A DNA stretch of 64,000 nt, taken from the NCBI RefSeq assembly GCF_051020765.1, contig NC_134941.1:372001-436000 (forward strand). The letters are read 5' to 3'. This DNA comes from Lasioglossum baleicum. Lineage: Eukaryota; Arthropoda; Insecta; Hymenoptera; Halictidae. Below are positions 33,860 through 45,659 of this stretch, in pieces. Position 1 is the stretch's first letter; each line of letters begins with the position of its first letter. The notes below the pieces were generated by a model, which saw only the letters and a list, made by a program, of their open reading frames with translations, was not told the origin of the DNA and did no database searches. The position numbers were made by a program, and so were the translations under genes.

Positions 33860-35235
33860 CAGTGGGCTGGATTGAGAAATTTAGTGACATTTTGTTATAA
33901 CTCTAGAACCATAAGAGATATCGGGATGAAATTTGCACTAAAATTCATTTAAAAAATAGTCAATCTTAACTGTTAACAAATAAAATTTTTTCTATTTTGT
34001 TAAACAATAATTGTTAATTAATTTTCATTGATTTTTTGTATTAAAATAAAATTGTTTAAGTATAATCTCCCAAACTATTTTTTACTCTTACTAAACATGT
34101 ATTTTATATTTACATTTCATACATGTAATGTTTTATAGAATACGTAAAATATAAATTCGAGGAGGTAAAAACGCCTCACAAGCGTGTCAAAAGATATTTT
34201 TTATAATAATTATAAATAATTTTTTCAATTTAATTGTTTTAAGATCATGTTCATTCTATATATTACAACCTTTGTTATTTCGTATTATTTCATGTATGTG
34301 TAATGTGTTTATAAAAGATGAAAATATGAACAAAAATATAACAAATATAAAAGATAAGCCAATTAATCTTAGCAAAACGTTTCTAAATTGATGTCCACAG
34401 GTAAACTTTTGGTCCATTTGTTTAGTTTAAATAATTATTAAATCTGCAGCTTCTGGATATCTGCATGCATAAACACTGAGATTAAAATTATTATATTCAA
34501 CAAATATTGTCAGATATAAAATGTAATCTAATTAACATACTGCTTTATCTGCATAGATAAATTGACAGATATACTTACCCAAAAACAGTGATACTCACTA
34601 AGGAAAACTATGAAACTCTTAGTCCAGTTATATTATTACCGTTCGTTATGTTTTTAACAATAAAATTAATAGATTAACTATATTATTGTTAAAAATTACA
34701 TACTTGTTTTAGGTAGGTACGAACTTTTAATGCAATTGCAAAAATATTCATATTTGGATGGTATTTAATGTATGTGAGTTGCTATGCGTCAGGTGAGACG
34801 TCCCCGATAACTTTAAACAATCATAATTTCCAAGATCGGATCGATTCGGATATGATTTTTTTGTGGGGATATGTAGAGGAAGGTCTAATGAAAAAATACA
34901 CCTTGCAAATTCTAAGAAAGTATATAGATTTTATTCATTTCATTAAATATTAATTTTTAATACATTGCGAGCAACCATCCTCAACTAACGGCGTTAATTG
35001 TTACCGCAAAGGACTGTTTTTCATTTACACAAAAGACCCAGAATAAATATTAAATAGGGTAATCAGGACACCTCGATGAAAAGAAGCAATTTTTTGGCTG
35101 AAAAATACTGCATCCCAAAATGTCTATCTTTGTGAATTTATGTTAACTACAGTTTTTGTGAACGAACATTAATTTTTTCAGCTTCGATGTTGATGGACAT
35201 TTAGGAGGCAATATAAATTTATTAGAAATCGATAT

Positions 35236-35277
<42 letters not shown>

Positions 35278-35321
35278 ACTCTTTCGTGAAATGTCACTAA
35301 ATTTCTCGATCCGGCCCACTG
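33860..35321. mobile_element. CAGTGGGC-ended DNA transposon, right arm
   Basis: Mirror of 29556-31033, differing only in the CT/GA microsatellite length. Confidence 0.7.
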
Positions 35322-35554
35322 TGTTAATAATTCAAACCTAATTTTATATGTTTTAGCATAGCATCCCACGTGAAACCTGGTAAAGTGTAATAATATGGTG
35401 GATCTAAACTGTAGCTCTTAATGCAAGTTTTTATGAAAATTTTCAAAAACATCAGCCAGTAACAAAACATCAGCTTTCAAATACAGATCGCTGTATTCAC
35501 CCAAAGTTTTTGTGTTGAAACGCTTCCACACATTCTCGGCATGCACATAATCAC

Positions 35555-35755
35555 TAGACTGCGGATTTTATACATTTATGGCAAAAATGAGTATGTGCAA
35601 TTTAAAGCAGTGGACAGGTTAATAGGATTTAAAAATATCAATGTACTCGTTTCAGCTAATTAATATCATTAGAGAAAAAATTATATTTCTATTTGGCTCC
35701 TATGTTGTGCAATTTATGAAGACAATTTTTATTTTTCATAAAGATCCGCAGTCTA
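35555..35755. mobile_element. hAT MITE in Polinton right arm
   Basis: Mirror of 29122-29322 with the same 8-bp duplication (ATAATCAC on this strand). Confidence 0.93.
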
Positions 35756-36913
35756 ATAATCACGTTCGGATACGGTTTCGCCTGTCAACGAACTGTAAAA
35801 TGACTCGCAAACAAAGATCGTCTAATTTATCTACGCAATCGAGATATTCGTATGGAAAGAGACACCCTTTCGCGTCAACAACATGAAATTTTCTATGGAA
35901 AGATTTTGAAATTCGGAACGCGTAAAATTGTCAATTTGTTTGTGTCGAGGAAAGATGCTAATTTGTCGAGACTTGTGTTCAAACATTTTTGTACGAATCG
36001 ATGAATCGTAATTTAATACAATTACGCGAATCTGATTGCTGATCTTCAACATTTTTGTAAATGAAATATACTTTTCTTTAGTTATTGGTAATACGTTGAC
36101 ACTATCTTCAAACGCATTAGCTATTTCTTCGATAATGAAATGTGAATCGTACCCGGATAAATTGTGGAAAACTATGGGAATGCAAAACGAATTTTTGTAA
36201 TTTAAATTGCAATCTTGATGCGTGGGGCCTCTATATCGTCCTGTTAGATGACAATGATCGCGCACCCGTATATCCTTTTCCTCACATGGTTTTTCACAAA
36301 TGTTGCAATGCGCTGCGTTGATAAGTGCCTCGCACTGTTCATTCGTTAGCTGTTTCATAATTTATCAAATAAAAAAATTATAAGAAAGATCTTATTTTTT
36401 ATTTAAAACCAATCCTCCTCCTCCGCCCCGTCCTCCTACTCATACAATTAACTCGTATTTATTAAAAAGAAAACAATTACAGTAATAATATCGCCCCCTC
36501 CCTATACAGCGAGATATTTTTTACATTAGTGAAAAGTAACTCTTATCTACTCTTTAATTATACAAATATACAAGTATTAAAAAATAATTAAAATATATTA
36601 TTATTGCAGCGAATTTCTTGTCATTTGTCTTCATTATTTTTGTTTCCTGCGAACAGACAGATAGACAGTTATATATCATGTTATATACTTTGGGATATTT
36701 TTCTTTGAAAATTTATTTACCTTCGAGCGACGATTCTTTGACGAATCCTCAGACGTCCATACCGCGCTTCGCCCAGAATCAATCTCCAATTTCGCAATCA
36801 TTGTGAAACACTGTGTGAAAAAAATAAAAAAAACGTAAAAAGAGGTGTTTGTGGTTTTGACGTGGAAAAAATTCGAAGTCGCGTCTTTATAACTGATACT
36901 TTACGTGTTTTTA

Positions 36914-37237
36914 TAATTGTTAACCCCTGCTCGAAATGTTTGTACTTCGCGCAGACTGCAATGGTATGTGATGTTTTTTGTCGGTTGCCAACAGTGAAGT
37001 CGACACGGTTCGTCATCAGCAATTTCATACACGGGATCGTGAACTAGTACATCGTATTTCGGAGAGTTGAAATCTTCCAAATTTATCGAGTTTATTTTCA
37101 TTTTTCGAAGGATGTCTCTCTCTCGAAACATCCACCTTTGTACGCTACGACAGGATTCGCATAATCGCGCACAAAATTTTGAATTACTTCGAATATATCG
37201 TGCTGTTGATATTTTTCATAGCCGAAATCTTTAAATG
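36914..37237 (-). pseudogene. Polinton-associated coding fragment of unknown family, right arm
   Basis: Mirror of 27640-27963; same residues. Confidence 0.4.
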
Positions 37238-39085
37238 GAATCCCGTGTATGAAATTACTGACATACCATGCAGACTTTTGTCAGCGTCGGATAAACAACG
37301 TTCTTCCCCAAGCGAAATTCGAAGAGTTCGAACGAGCCGTCATGACAAACATCGATCACATGGCTAACTCTTTGCATATAAATTTTTTTTCCACAATTTT
37401 TTCCACTAGATTTTACATCGTTTATTAATTTTTTTTATTGTACTTACCGTTGAAGAAAGGGGGATGCGCGAAGTTGGCTGGTCGGATGATAAAAACACAC
37501 ACGCGATGTAACTTCGTATAGCGATCCTGATTGTCGACGTTTTTTCTTATGGTATAACTTCATACGACGACTGTTACGAGCAATTTATAATGGATACCCC
37601 TACCCACTAATGTAAAAAATATCTCCATATAATATTCCACACACACGCAACAAGTCCAACGGGCAGTACGCGAAAACCGTCACGTATGGAAAAATGGTTG
37701 ATCTTTGAATCTCAACACGACAAACGCTTGCAACGATGGAACGTTCACGAAGACTTCGCGTTCCATCGCGTTCTGTTCATTCATTCTTACCATCCCCACC
37801 AACTACAATAAAAAGATGGAAGAAATGATTTGAAACGCTACTCTTAATGAGCGTTTACGATAGCTGACTGTATGGCGATGGCAGACAGAAACAGCGACAC
37901 GGTCCTCTTACATCTTGCATTACATCGATAAGAAGATCTTTCAGAGGGGACCGTTGTATATTTACGAAATTAAACAAGACGTTCATCGAACTCGTGAGAT
38001 AAGACGTTCGCCGAAATCTCCGCTCGATAACAAAATCGTCGATAAACTTTATAATCGTAAAAAATTTACAGCATGATTGATTATGTTCACAAATATTAAT
38101 AACTATACTAATTTAAATGATAACAAAATGAAATCTGTGCGAAAGTGCTCTGTACACCTAACTGAAAAACTTCTGTAATACAAGAATTTACACAATTTTC
38201 CTCAAAACCCTTGAAAATTGCCAATGAACGGATGCTGTTTCAGAAAGCGTGGCGTAAAATCTCTTGGCTTTCAATGAAGTATACTACAAGCGACCTTTAG
38301 CTACGTTGGATAGAAAAAATTCCATGACAAACGGAAAAATTTAGAAATTGACTTCTTTCTAGATTTTCGGCCAAATACCCCAGAGTTGGGCATTAATCGA
38401 TTAAAATTTTAGTCAAGATTAATTAATGTGTATGATTAAAAGAAGAAATCATCGAAAAATCGAAGACTGATTCAATCGATTGATGAAGTTAATAATCACC
38501 ATACGGTCTATCCATAAATTGTAATAACCAGGGAGATAGAGACAGAGAGCGGAGATGAAGAATTGACAGAAATATATCTCAAGAGAAACTCAGTTTACAT
38601 TTTTTTCAGTATTCATGCAGTTTTGATTCCGTATTTCATTTCGAAGCTCCAGCAGTTAATCATTAATGGAACGTTTGCGAAGACTTCGCGTTCCATCGCG
38701 TCCTGTTCATTCATTCTTACCATCCCCAACCAACTACGATAAAAAGATGTATGAAATTATTTGAAATGCTACTTTTAATGAATGTATACGATAGCTGCCT
38801 GTATGACGATGGCAGACAGAAACAGTGACACGGTCCTCTTACACTACATCGATAAGAAGATCTTTATCGAACTCCTGAGATTATACATTAAAAAGATGTA
38901 TGAAATTATTTGAAATGCTACTTTTAATGAATGTTTACGATAGCTGGCTGTATGACGATGGCAGACAGAAACAGTGACACGGTCCTCTTGCACTACATCG
39001 ATAAGAAGATCTTTCAGAGGGGACCGTTGTATATTTACGAAATTAAACAAGACGTTCATCGAACTCCTGAGATTATACGTTCATC

Positions 39086-39354
39086 GAAATCTCCGCACGT
39101 GAGAAAAACAGTTGGTCCTCAAGTTTGACAAATCGATGTTGAGAAAAATTATTGACTGGCTGTATGGTCCCCTTACATAAATCTTTCAGAGGGGACCGTT
39201 GTACGAAAGTAAACAAGACGAACTCGCGAGATTAGACGTTCATCGAAATCTCCGCACGTGAGAAAAACCGTTGGTCCTCGACAAATCGATGTTGAGAAAA
39301 ATTATTGACTGGCTGTATGGTCCCCTTACATAAATCTTTCAGAGGGGACCGTTG
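39086..39354. repeat. Tandem duplication unique to the right arm
   Basis: The block CGAAATCTCCGCACGTGAG...GGGGACCGTTGTA occurs twice in succession here but once in the left arm (about 25690-25800), adding 154 bases. The second copy has a few substitutions and a deletion, so the arms are not a trivial assembly mirror. Confidence 0.85.
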
Positions 39355-39621
39355 TATATATTTATGAAATTAAACAAGACGTTCATTGAACTCCGTTCAA
39401 ATGAGTGTTTTACGATAGCTAGATGGCGATGACTGACATAAACAGTCTTGCATGTAGAGACGTGAAAACATAAACACGTTCGGACACGTTCGTAATACCT
39501 GGAAACTGGTCTCGAATGCAATACCTGGAAACTGCCCCCCCCCCTCCTCCACCTTTCAAGATATGGGCTGTATTCCCCCCCCTCCCCCTCCCCCAAAAAC
39601 ATGATGCAATAATTCCATTAA

Positions 39622-39740
39622 AAATATGACGTAATATATGCTCGTGCAATACCGCTCGGCGGTACCGCTCTCCCGTGAAGTGGCGGTACCGCTCTCCCGT
39701 GAAGTGAAAAGTGAATTAGAACCCGCCTATAACATCTACT
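39622..39740. repeat. Polinton terminal sequence, right
   Basis: Exact mirror of 25291-25410, ending AACATCTACT next to the GTCGCG duplication. Confidence 0.85.
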
Positions 39741-40290
39741 GTCGCGTTTAGAGTTTTGGCTATTCCCTGTAACGCGCATGTGCGCGAGCTCAAGCTAGGT
39801 TGTGAACGCTTCGGCGTAGCTCAAATTGTCGAGTCACACCCTCATTAGTTATAGATGGACCGGAGTCCGATGTCTTCTCCCGCTTAGGTTGAGACCAATT
39901 TACACAATCGCGTATTCCGCGTATTTGTTTAGCGTAACCGTGGTGTTTTCGCATTTTTACCTTTATGGTTAAAATTAATATAATCGCGTACTCCGCGTAA
40001 TTGTTTCGTGTAACCATAGGGTTCCTCGCGCTCTCTTAAGGGAGGTGAGACGGAAACAGGTGCGAACAGACGCGTCTGCAGCTTTATTCAGATGCAGCGT
40101 TGCCTGTGCATCATATTGTGCGTTCGTCGCATTTTTCTCCCTTTCCCCCCAAGGGAAGTACTATATATTATTCACTGTTCGAGCTGAGCCCTTTGGCTCA
40201 CTTCTTTCGCGTCGCCCTATTTGTAAGTGCAGTTGCTGCAGTAGGAATTTTGTATCATGCGTTTCTTGCAGTAACGCACTAGGGGGGGAG
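39741..40290 (+). other. 3' internal region of the LTR element with polypurine tract
   Basis: No frame of note. Two TAATCGCGTA(T/C)TCCGCGTA-like repeats lie near 39907 and 39982. AGGGGGGGAG at 40281-40290 directly precedes the 3' LTR and is the plus-strand primer. Confidence 0.7.
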
Positions 40291-40715
40291 TGCGTGGGGT
40301 TGCGCGTACCACTCCGCATCTGTGCGTAGTGGGGAGCTGCCGCGCCTGCGCACGACCGTATGCGTTATACCGAACGACACGCTGATCTTGTCGATCGCTC
40401 TTCTTCCTCTTGCGCTCGAACAGTTTTAACGTGTTTCTCATTGCTCCGCTAATTCAATCAGCCATTGTGGCTCGTGGAACCGTTACATTGTAATTCGGTT
40501 TATTGCCTCGTTTCGGCATTGTACAGTTTATGTACCTTCTCAGTGCTTTCTGAATAAATTGTTACTATTGTTTACACTCGTTAAAAGTGTCTACAATTGA
40601 ATTATTCCACGTGTTGAGAGTAGGCTCACCACGTGTGATTCAAGACCATCAGTGATCCTTTCTGGGCCAATCCTTACGTTGGTGATCCGACATAGGGATC
40701 ATTAAACATCCTATA
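40291..40715 (+). repeat. 3' LTR
   Basis: About 425 bases, TGCGTGGGGTTGCGCG...CATCCTATA, matching the 5' LTR with scattered substitutions and small indels. Followed by duplication CTAT. Confidence 0.85.
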
Positions 40716-40719
40716 CTAT

Positions 40720-40743
40720 CTAGCGGACCCTGCCTTAGACACA
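40720..40743 (-). ncRNA. Hammerhead ribozyme 5' half, disrupted
   Basis: On the minus strand: TGTGT of stem III, cleavage-site C (complement of G40738), TAAGGC of stem I and most of loop I. Separated from its partner half at 23877-23918 by the LTR element. Confidence 0.85.
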
Positions 40744-40884
40744 AATGTCATGAGGAAAGTTCTTAATATACTAATAGGTATCAGTTTTAGTAACTTGTGA
40801 GAAAGTCTTGTTCAACCGCCTGTCCATCTTGCGGACGTTTGTCGAAACAAGGCTTTTAACTCTAATTTTTTTCGCCATCTATAA
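40720..40884 (-). mobile_element. Hammerhead-bearing repeat unit, second part
   Basis: Continues 23665-23918 beyond the LTR element. Includes the ribozyme 5' half (40720-40743) and the AAGTTACTAAAACTG-type upstream region seen at 8030-8095 in copy 1. Confidence 0.75.
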
Positions 40885-41098
40885 GATAAAGGAGGTATTT
40901 TCACGATCGTACTATTTGAAAGAATGGTAATTATTTTCACGGCGCTCAGGTTCGATCAATTTCTACACTAAATGAATATAGCTAAGAGAGGCATGAAACG
41001 TTATGGTTCGGGTTTGAACCAGATAACGCTTCCGATTCGGATTTGAATCTGCAAAGATGCCAAGTGCTATTTTATTGGAGGAAAACAAAGGTGGAGGT
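40885..41098 (-). mobile_element. Second hammerhead repeat unit, truncated
   Basis: Repeats 23665-23880 with a few changes and stops at GGTGGAG, just before the ribozyme would begin. It directly follows the first unit, giving head-to-tail order. Confidence 0.8.
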
Positions 41099-41112
41099 TT
41101 ATTTACACACAA

Positions 41113-42870
41113 TTACACACATTTCGAAGCAGCAAATGGATTTACGGCTGAATAAGTGAGTTTTTAATACAATCAGTTTCTGCTTCTTCTCTTTTTTTAC
41201 GATTATCTCGTAAACTAAAGCCAACCGCCAAATAGTCTAAAGAGAAATGTTGTTCAGAATAATGATCTTGACCACATATTCAAAGCTCATTGAAATCGGA
41301 GAGCATTCACATAATCGAGAAACTCTTGTTCGTTGCGATGTCACGGCGTACCACCGACACTCGCTTGCCGGCGCGGCGCACAGTGGGCCAGACGAATTCA
41401 AAAAATGAAAGTCCTCATATCGATTTTTAACCAACGCACAGTGATTCTTAAATGTGCATTACATTCGAAAACGATAATATTAGTTAAAGTTATTAAAAAC
41501 TCTTGTTACAATAAGCCTTCAAAGATCAAATTTTTTCAGATACGATTTATCACGGAAAAAATTCCGTTTCTTCATAACGATGTCCTGGAAAACCTACTGA
41601 AGATTAAGTGACCAATTTTTTTTATATGAAGAATGTATATCTATGTTGAGAACGCCCCAAGAACTAAACACGTTAATGTTCATAATTTATTATTTTAAAA
41701 ATGCTTAGTCAACTAAGGAAAATCGTCAAAGTTTTTCACCTTTGACAAGGGATAAGTTAAAATGCATGGAGAGGCAGGAGCTCTAACAAAGTGGAACATT
41801 TTCAGTAAAGTCTCCTCTGAAAGGTCCTGTAAAGATCTCGTCCCACTTGGTCCCGGTTTGGAAAGTATGATGGTTTAAAGCGTCGCGTGACACGTAATTC
41901 CGCGGCGAGTCGCGTTGCACGAGACGCATTGACGACCACTGACGACCACTCAGCGGCTCTTACGAGTCTAAAAACCTAACCCAGACCTATCTTATGAATT
42001 TTTTTGATTATACGGCCATTGATAAACATTCGAACTTCTTGCTAGCTTAGTTGAATAATTTGTATTTGAGAAACTATAGTAACAGCATTGTAGTATAGCA
42101 TCACAGCAGTTTTTCCATATTGAAGACCTGTATTTTACCTTTGTTAAAGGGATTTATAGTATAGATTCTTGTTTATTCATAGATAAATAGAGTTAGAAAC
42201 GGAAAATCCGTATGATCAACTGAATATAGTCAGTGACTTTGTAAAATATAATACTTAATTTTGTTTGAATTTTTTTAATTCTTTAAATATAAGACAGTAA
42301 TAACACATTTTTGTTATTTCATTAAATGTATAATAATAAACTTCATTCATTCAAAAATTATGGATTACCCTTGTTTGAATGCCTGAATAGCCAGTTTCCA
42401 ATTATTATTTATTATTCACACGATTTTTCAGATATTTCCGGTGGTGTGACAAAAAAATGTTTCCTACAAAAAGTAATCAGTACTCAGTCTTCTACAAATC
42501 TCAATACAAAAAATTTGAATAATTTCTTTTTTTAAATAAAAAATTGTGGTCACCTTCAATATTTATTTATAACTATATATTTTTTATTTAATAACATTAT
42601 AGCTGATGCCAAGACGAATTCAACGACCTATTTAATGTGGTCTTTAAGTTTTTAAATAATGGTGAAATAGGCGTGAACAGCTACCGAGCCATTCTGGCCC
42701 ACTGTGCGGCGCGGCGCGGCGGCCCAGGGCGCGCTCTGATCGGTCCGTATTTTTCGTTAATAACTTCTAAACAAAGCCGCAGTTGACATGGGTGCAAAGG
42801 AAAATGTCGCTTCAAATGACCCAAGGAACCTCCCATTTCCGGGACTTACACTTGGTCTGGGACACCCTGT
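41113..42870 (+). mobile_element. ACAGGG fold-back element, one arm, interrupted
   Basis: Matches the plus arm of other copies from ACACACATTTCGAAGCAGC to GGGACACCCTGT (42870). Split at 41379 by a CAGTGGGC transposon. Confidence 0.75.
41380..42705. mobile_element. CAGTGGGC-ended DNA transposon
   Basis: Ends ACAGTGGGCCAGA and TCTGGCCCACTGT with GCGGCGC on both sides (41373-41379, 42706-42712), a possible 7-bp duplication in a repetitive context. AT-rich with no recognisable transposase. Same terminal family as the insertions in the Polinton arms. Confidence 0.7.
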
Positions 42871-42950
42871 ATATGTATGTATACAGGGTGGGACAATAAC
42901 TCAGATATCTTCGAAACTATAAGTTTCCCAGTGTAACCGTATATTTGATT

Positions 42951-44015
42951 ACACTGTCCAACAAATTTCAACTTTTTAAAAGTATTTCGATTCCCACATG
43001 CGATTCTTGTAGAGTTTTCCGCGCTGATTCCGAATCTGGTTTTAATTTTTTTCCTATACGTCCAGTTTTTGAGAAAATGGAGTTTAAAAAAAAGACATAT
43101 TTTTCAACTTTAAACAAATATTGCGATGTTATTATAAAAGATATTGAATTGTTCTTTACAGCAAAAGATTCTGTAGACTTTCCCGAATACAGTAATATCC
43201 AATATTAATACATTATGATTGTTTAAACATGTTTAAACAATGATTAAAGACGGAGATGCACCACTTTTGCACCAATTTTTGCGGATATTTTCGAATTTAT
43301 CTCAAAAAATAAGGGTCCAGCGAAAAATTGAACTATACCACGCGAAAGAGCAGACTTTTATCTTGAGAAACCCCCCTGTGAAGTTTGCATGGTCGACGTT
43401 TTCTTTGAACCAGATAGCAAAATATCTTCGCCCGACATGCGTTGTCACCAGTGGCGCTCACCACCAGAACGGTCGTTCGCCGCTCCGTATCCCGTCGCTG
43501 CGCCGTATCCCGTCCCGAGCGCCACTGGCAGAAACTCATGTCGCGCGAAGATATTTTGCTTTCTGGTTCGAAAAAAACGTCGACCATGCAAACTTCACAG
43601 GGGGGTTTCTCAAGATAAAAGTCTGCTCTTTCGCGTGGTATAGTTCAATTTTTCGCTGGACCCTTATTTTTTGAGATAAATTCGAAAATATCCGCAAAAA
43701 TTGGTGCAAAAGTGGTGCATCTCCGTCTTTAATCATTGTTTAAACATGTTTAAACAATCATAATGTATTAATATTGGATATTACTGTATTCGGGAAAGTC
43801 TACAGAATCTTTTGCTGTAAAGAACAATTCAATATCTTTTATAATAACATCGCAATATTTGTTTAAAGTTGAAAAATATGTCTTTTTTTTAAACTCCATT
43901 TTCTCAAAAACTGGACGTATAGGAAAAATTTTAAAACAAGATTCGGAATCAGCGCGGAAAACTCTACAAGAATCGCATAGTGGGAATCGAAATACTTTTT
44001 GGCTGTTGGACAGTG
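42951..44015. mobile_element. Fold-back element, ACACTGTCCAACA ends
   Basis: Arms of about 510 bases (42951-43465 and 43520-44015) mirror each other around a GC-rich centre with two CGCCGTATCCCGTC-type repeats. A single-arm relative lies at 63005-63490. Open frames on both strands are mirror images of each other without known domain. Confidence 0.75.
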
Positions 44016-45640
44016 TTATTAATCTACTATTAAAATGTGATGGCCAGACGGGCTGAGAATTGACACAAATTGAATTAGTGAATAGTGAATGTGGAGATTC
44101 GAGCCTCCATGCAATGGATAGCGGATTAGTTTGGATGGAAGGTTAAATGTTCACAAGCGAAATCTGGTAAAAGGAGGGTATATTGAGCCATTTTCAATAC
44201 AATGAATATTTATGACTTCGTAGTCATGTCCAAAATGAAATACAATAACCACGCTTTACGTGATCAGTCTTACTGAGTTTCGACTCTCACAGGTTTGTTT
44301 CCTACCGGACGATAATCTAAGTCCGCCGGCGGACAATCACCAAGAATCCACGTCTGGTCGCTACGTATTAGATGTTTCGGTTTAATTATCATGAGGATAA
44401 CCCTCGACTGAAATCGATATTATTGTAATGCTTTCAACAATGGGATATGTAAAGTACTAGAAAGTTGATCTCACACGGCGTGTGAGTTGATTAATATAAT
44501 GAAGATCCCGGAGGATCCGCTTCACTACCCGTGCGATCGGCTGATAGCTCAGATAATTCGCACGAATGGGAAACGATCCTATTGACGACTGAAACGTGAT
44601 TGCTAAGCACGAGCATTTATCCAGTCCGGCCATGCACGGATAGACATGGTCAACGAGTACCAGCGATCACGCTTTCTTATTATTGAAATGTTCAAAACAC
44701 CGCAAAGATCTTTGGACACGTTTACTACTCGTATGATCTGCTGATTTATCAGATGATACGCACTTATAGAAACGATCACGATACCTCGGAAATTCCGGAA
44801 CACTTACGAGTTGCCCTTCAGCACAGTTTGTGACCTCGGAGCAACTTTCAGTGTCAGTGGAGTCCCCTTGGCTGTGACGATCCAAATATTATACAGAAAA
44901 CCAAATGATTCGAGAATATGTCTCTCAAAGTCGATCGACACAATAATGAAACGCCAGTAGTGCATAGGTCTGATCTACATGGAGTTTCAGCTGCTTGATC
45001 TAGTTGACTGAACACATTCCAGAATCTAACCGCGAATAATTCACTGTTGAAGCCACTAAATATATCGGAGTGTCCGTACGACGACTTTCGTGAAGTTAAT
45101 AGTTGAGACTCGCTGTCCAATACGACAAGAAGAAACTTTAATAAATTCTTTAATCCACGCTTGCTTGTAGCAAGTTACACAGTTCGGAGCTACGTTACTT
45201 GTACATCAATAATTCAACGCAAATGACTACTACGCTGTCACGACTAAATTACGCGAACGGTGATACGTTTAACTGTGCCACGAAGCGGTTTGCAATCGCG
45301 ACTCCTCGGTTTGAGGCGCTTACGTAACGGGTTTGGCTAGACGGTTTGTCTAGTACAACAGGACGGTTTGGCCTCCCGAATACGCACCGGTTATCGTCGA
45401 ACGGACACCTCGCGAACGCGTGCTCACTGAATCGCTTCCAGACGTAGAGTGAGTTCTCGATGGCCCTCATCGATCTCCTTCGATGATTATCGAGTGGGGA
45501 TCGATGCGCACGCAACTATTATTAGTGGGGCGATCCTGCGATCCTTTACCACGACGAGGATCGCGTATGACGTCATATAGATCGCCGTGGTAAATACGAT
45601 TCCTACTCTCTATGTTCGCGAAGTGTCGATATGTGACCGA
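44016..45640. other. Body of the putative solo LTR, no gene
   Basis: No coding frame. Two diverged blocks share GATCGGCTGATAGCTCAGAT / GATCTGCTGATTTATCAGAT and following CGCAC...GAAACGATC (44535 and 44735), an old internal duplication. Confidence 0.5.
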
Positions 45641-45659
45641 CACGGTTACAACAGAAATA

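Larger units (their letters stand above)
33123..36358 (-). pseudogene. Protein-primed DNA polymerase B, decayed, right arm
   Basis: Mirror copy of the left-arm gene with the same frameshifts, the same MITE (35555-35755) and the same CAGTGGGC transposon (33860-35321). The open segments translate identically to the left arm, including the zinc-binding block (35831-36358) and YTDTDS (within 33396-33593). Sharing of lesions shows the gene was already dead when the arm was duplicated. Confidence 0.88.
25291..39740. mobile_element. Palindromic Polinton/Maverick-derived element, 14.45 kb
   Basis: Ends AGTAGATGTTATAGGCGGG and its exact mirror are flanked by a 6-bp duplication GTCGCG (25285-25290, 39741-39746). 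AG ends, 6-bp duplications and a protein-primed polymerase gene are the Polinton hallmarks. Unlike a normal element, the inverted repeats extend about 7 kb on each side (25291-32176 against about 32717-39740), so both ends are copies of the same half. Arms differ by homopolymer lengths, a CT run (16 bases), a 154-bp tandem duplication in the right arm and repeat number at the centre. Integrase, ATPase, protease and capsid genes are absent. Inserted into the LTR element leader. Confidence 0.85.
23919..40715 (+). mobile_element. LTR retrotransposon, probably Gypsy-type, non-autonomous, disrupted by a Polinton
   Basis: Two near-identical LTRs (23919-24341, 40291-40715) are flanked by a 4-bp duplication CTAT (23915-23918, 40716-40719). 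A primer-binding site follows the 5' LTR and a polypurine tract precedes the 3' LTR. TGGTGACCCCGAC matches tRNA-Trp, used by some Gypsy lineages (CsRn1 type, also with 4-bp duplications). The internal part (24342-25290 and 39741-40290) holds no gag or pol frame, so this copy relied on another element. The LTRs differ at several sites, giving a minimum age for the insertion. Confidence 0.82.
42932..45650. mobile_element. Putative solo LTR carrying a fold-back insertion
   Basis: Begins TGTAACCG and ends CGGTTACA, flanked by CCAG and ACAG. Removing it joins ATAAGTTTC to ACAGAAATATTT exactly as in the opposite arm (47075-47100), which proves insertion. Without the fold-back at 42951-44015 it is about 1.65 kb and has no coding frame. 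Inverted TG/CA ends and a short imperfect duplication suggest an LTR; a non-LTR origin cannot be excluded. Confidence 0.5.

Noticed and set aside
25291..39740. Palindrome as pure assembly artefact
   Set aside because: Not excluded, but arms differ by a 154-bp tandem duplication with substitutions, microsatellite length and centre repeat number, and are bounded by a matching TSD. An artefact would be expected to mirror exactly and to extend past the TSD.
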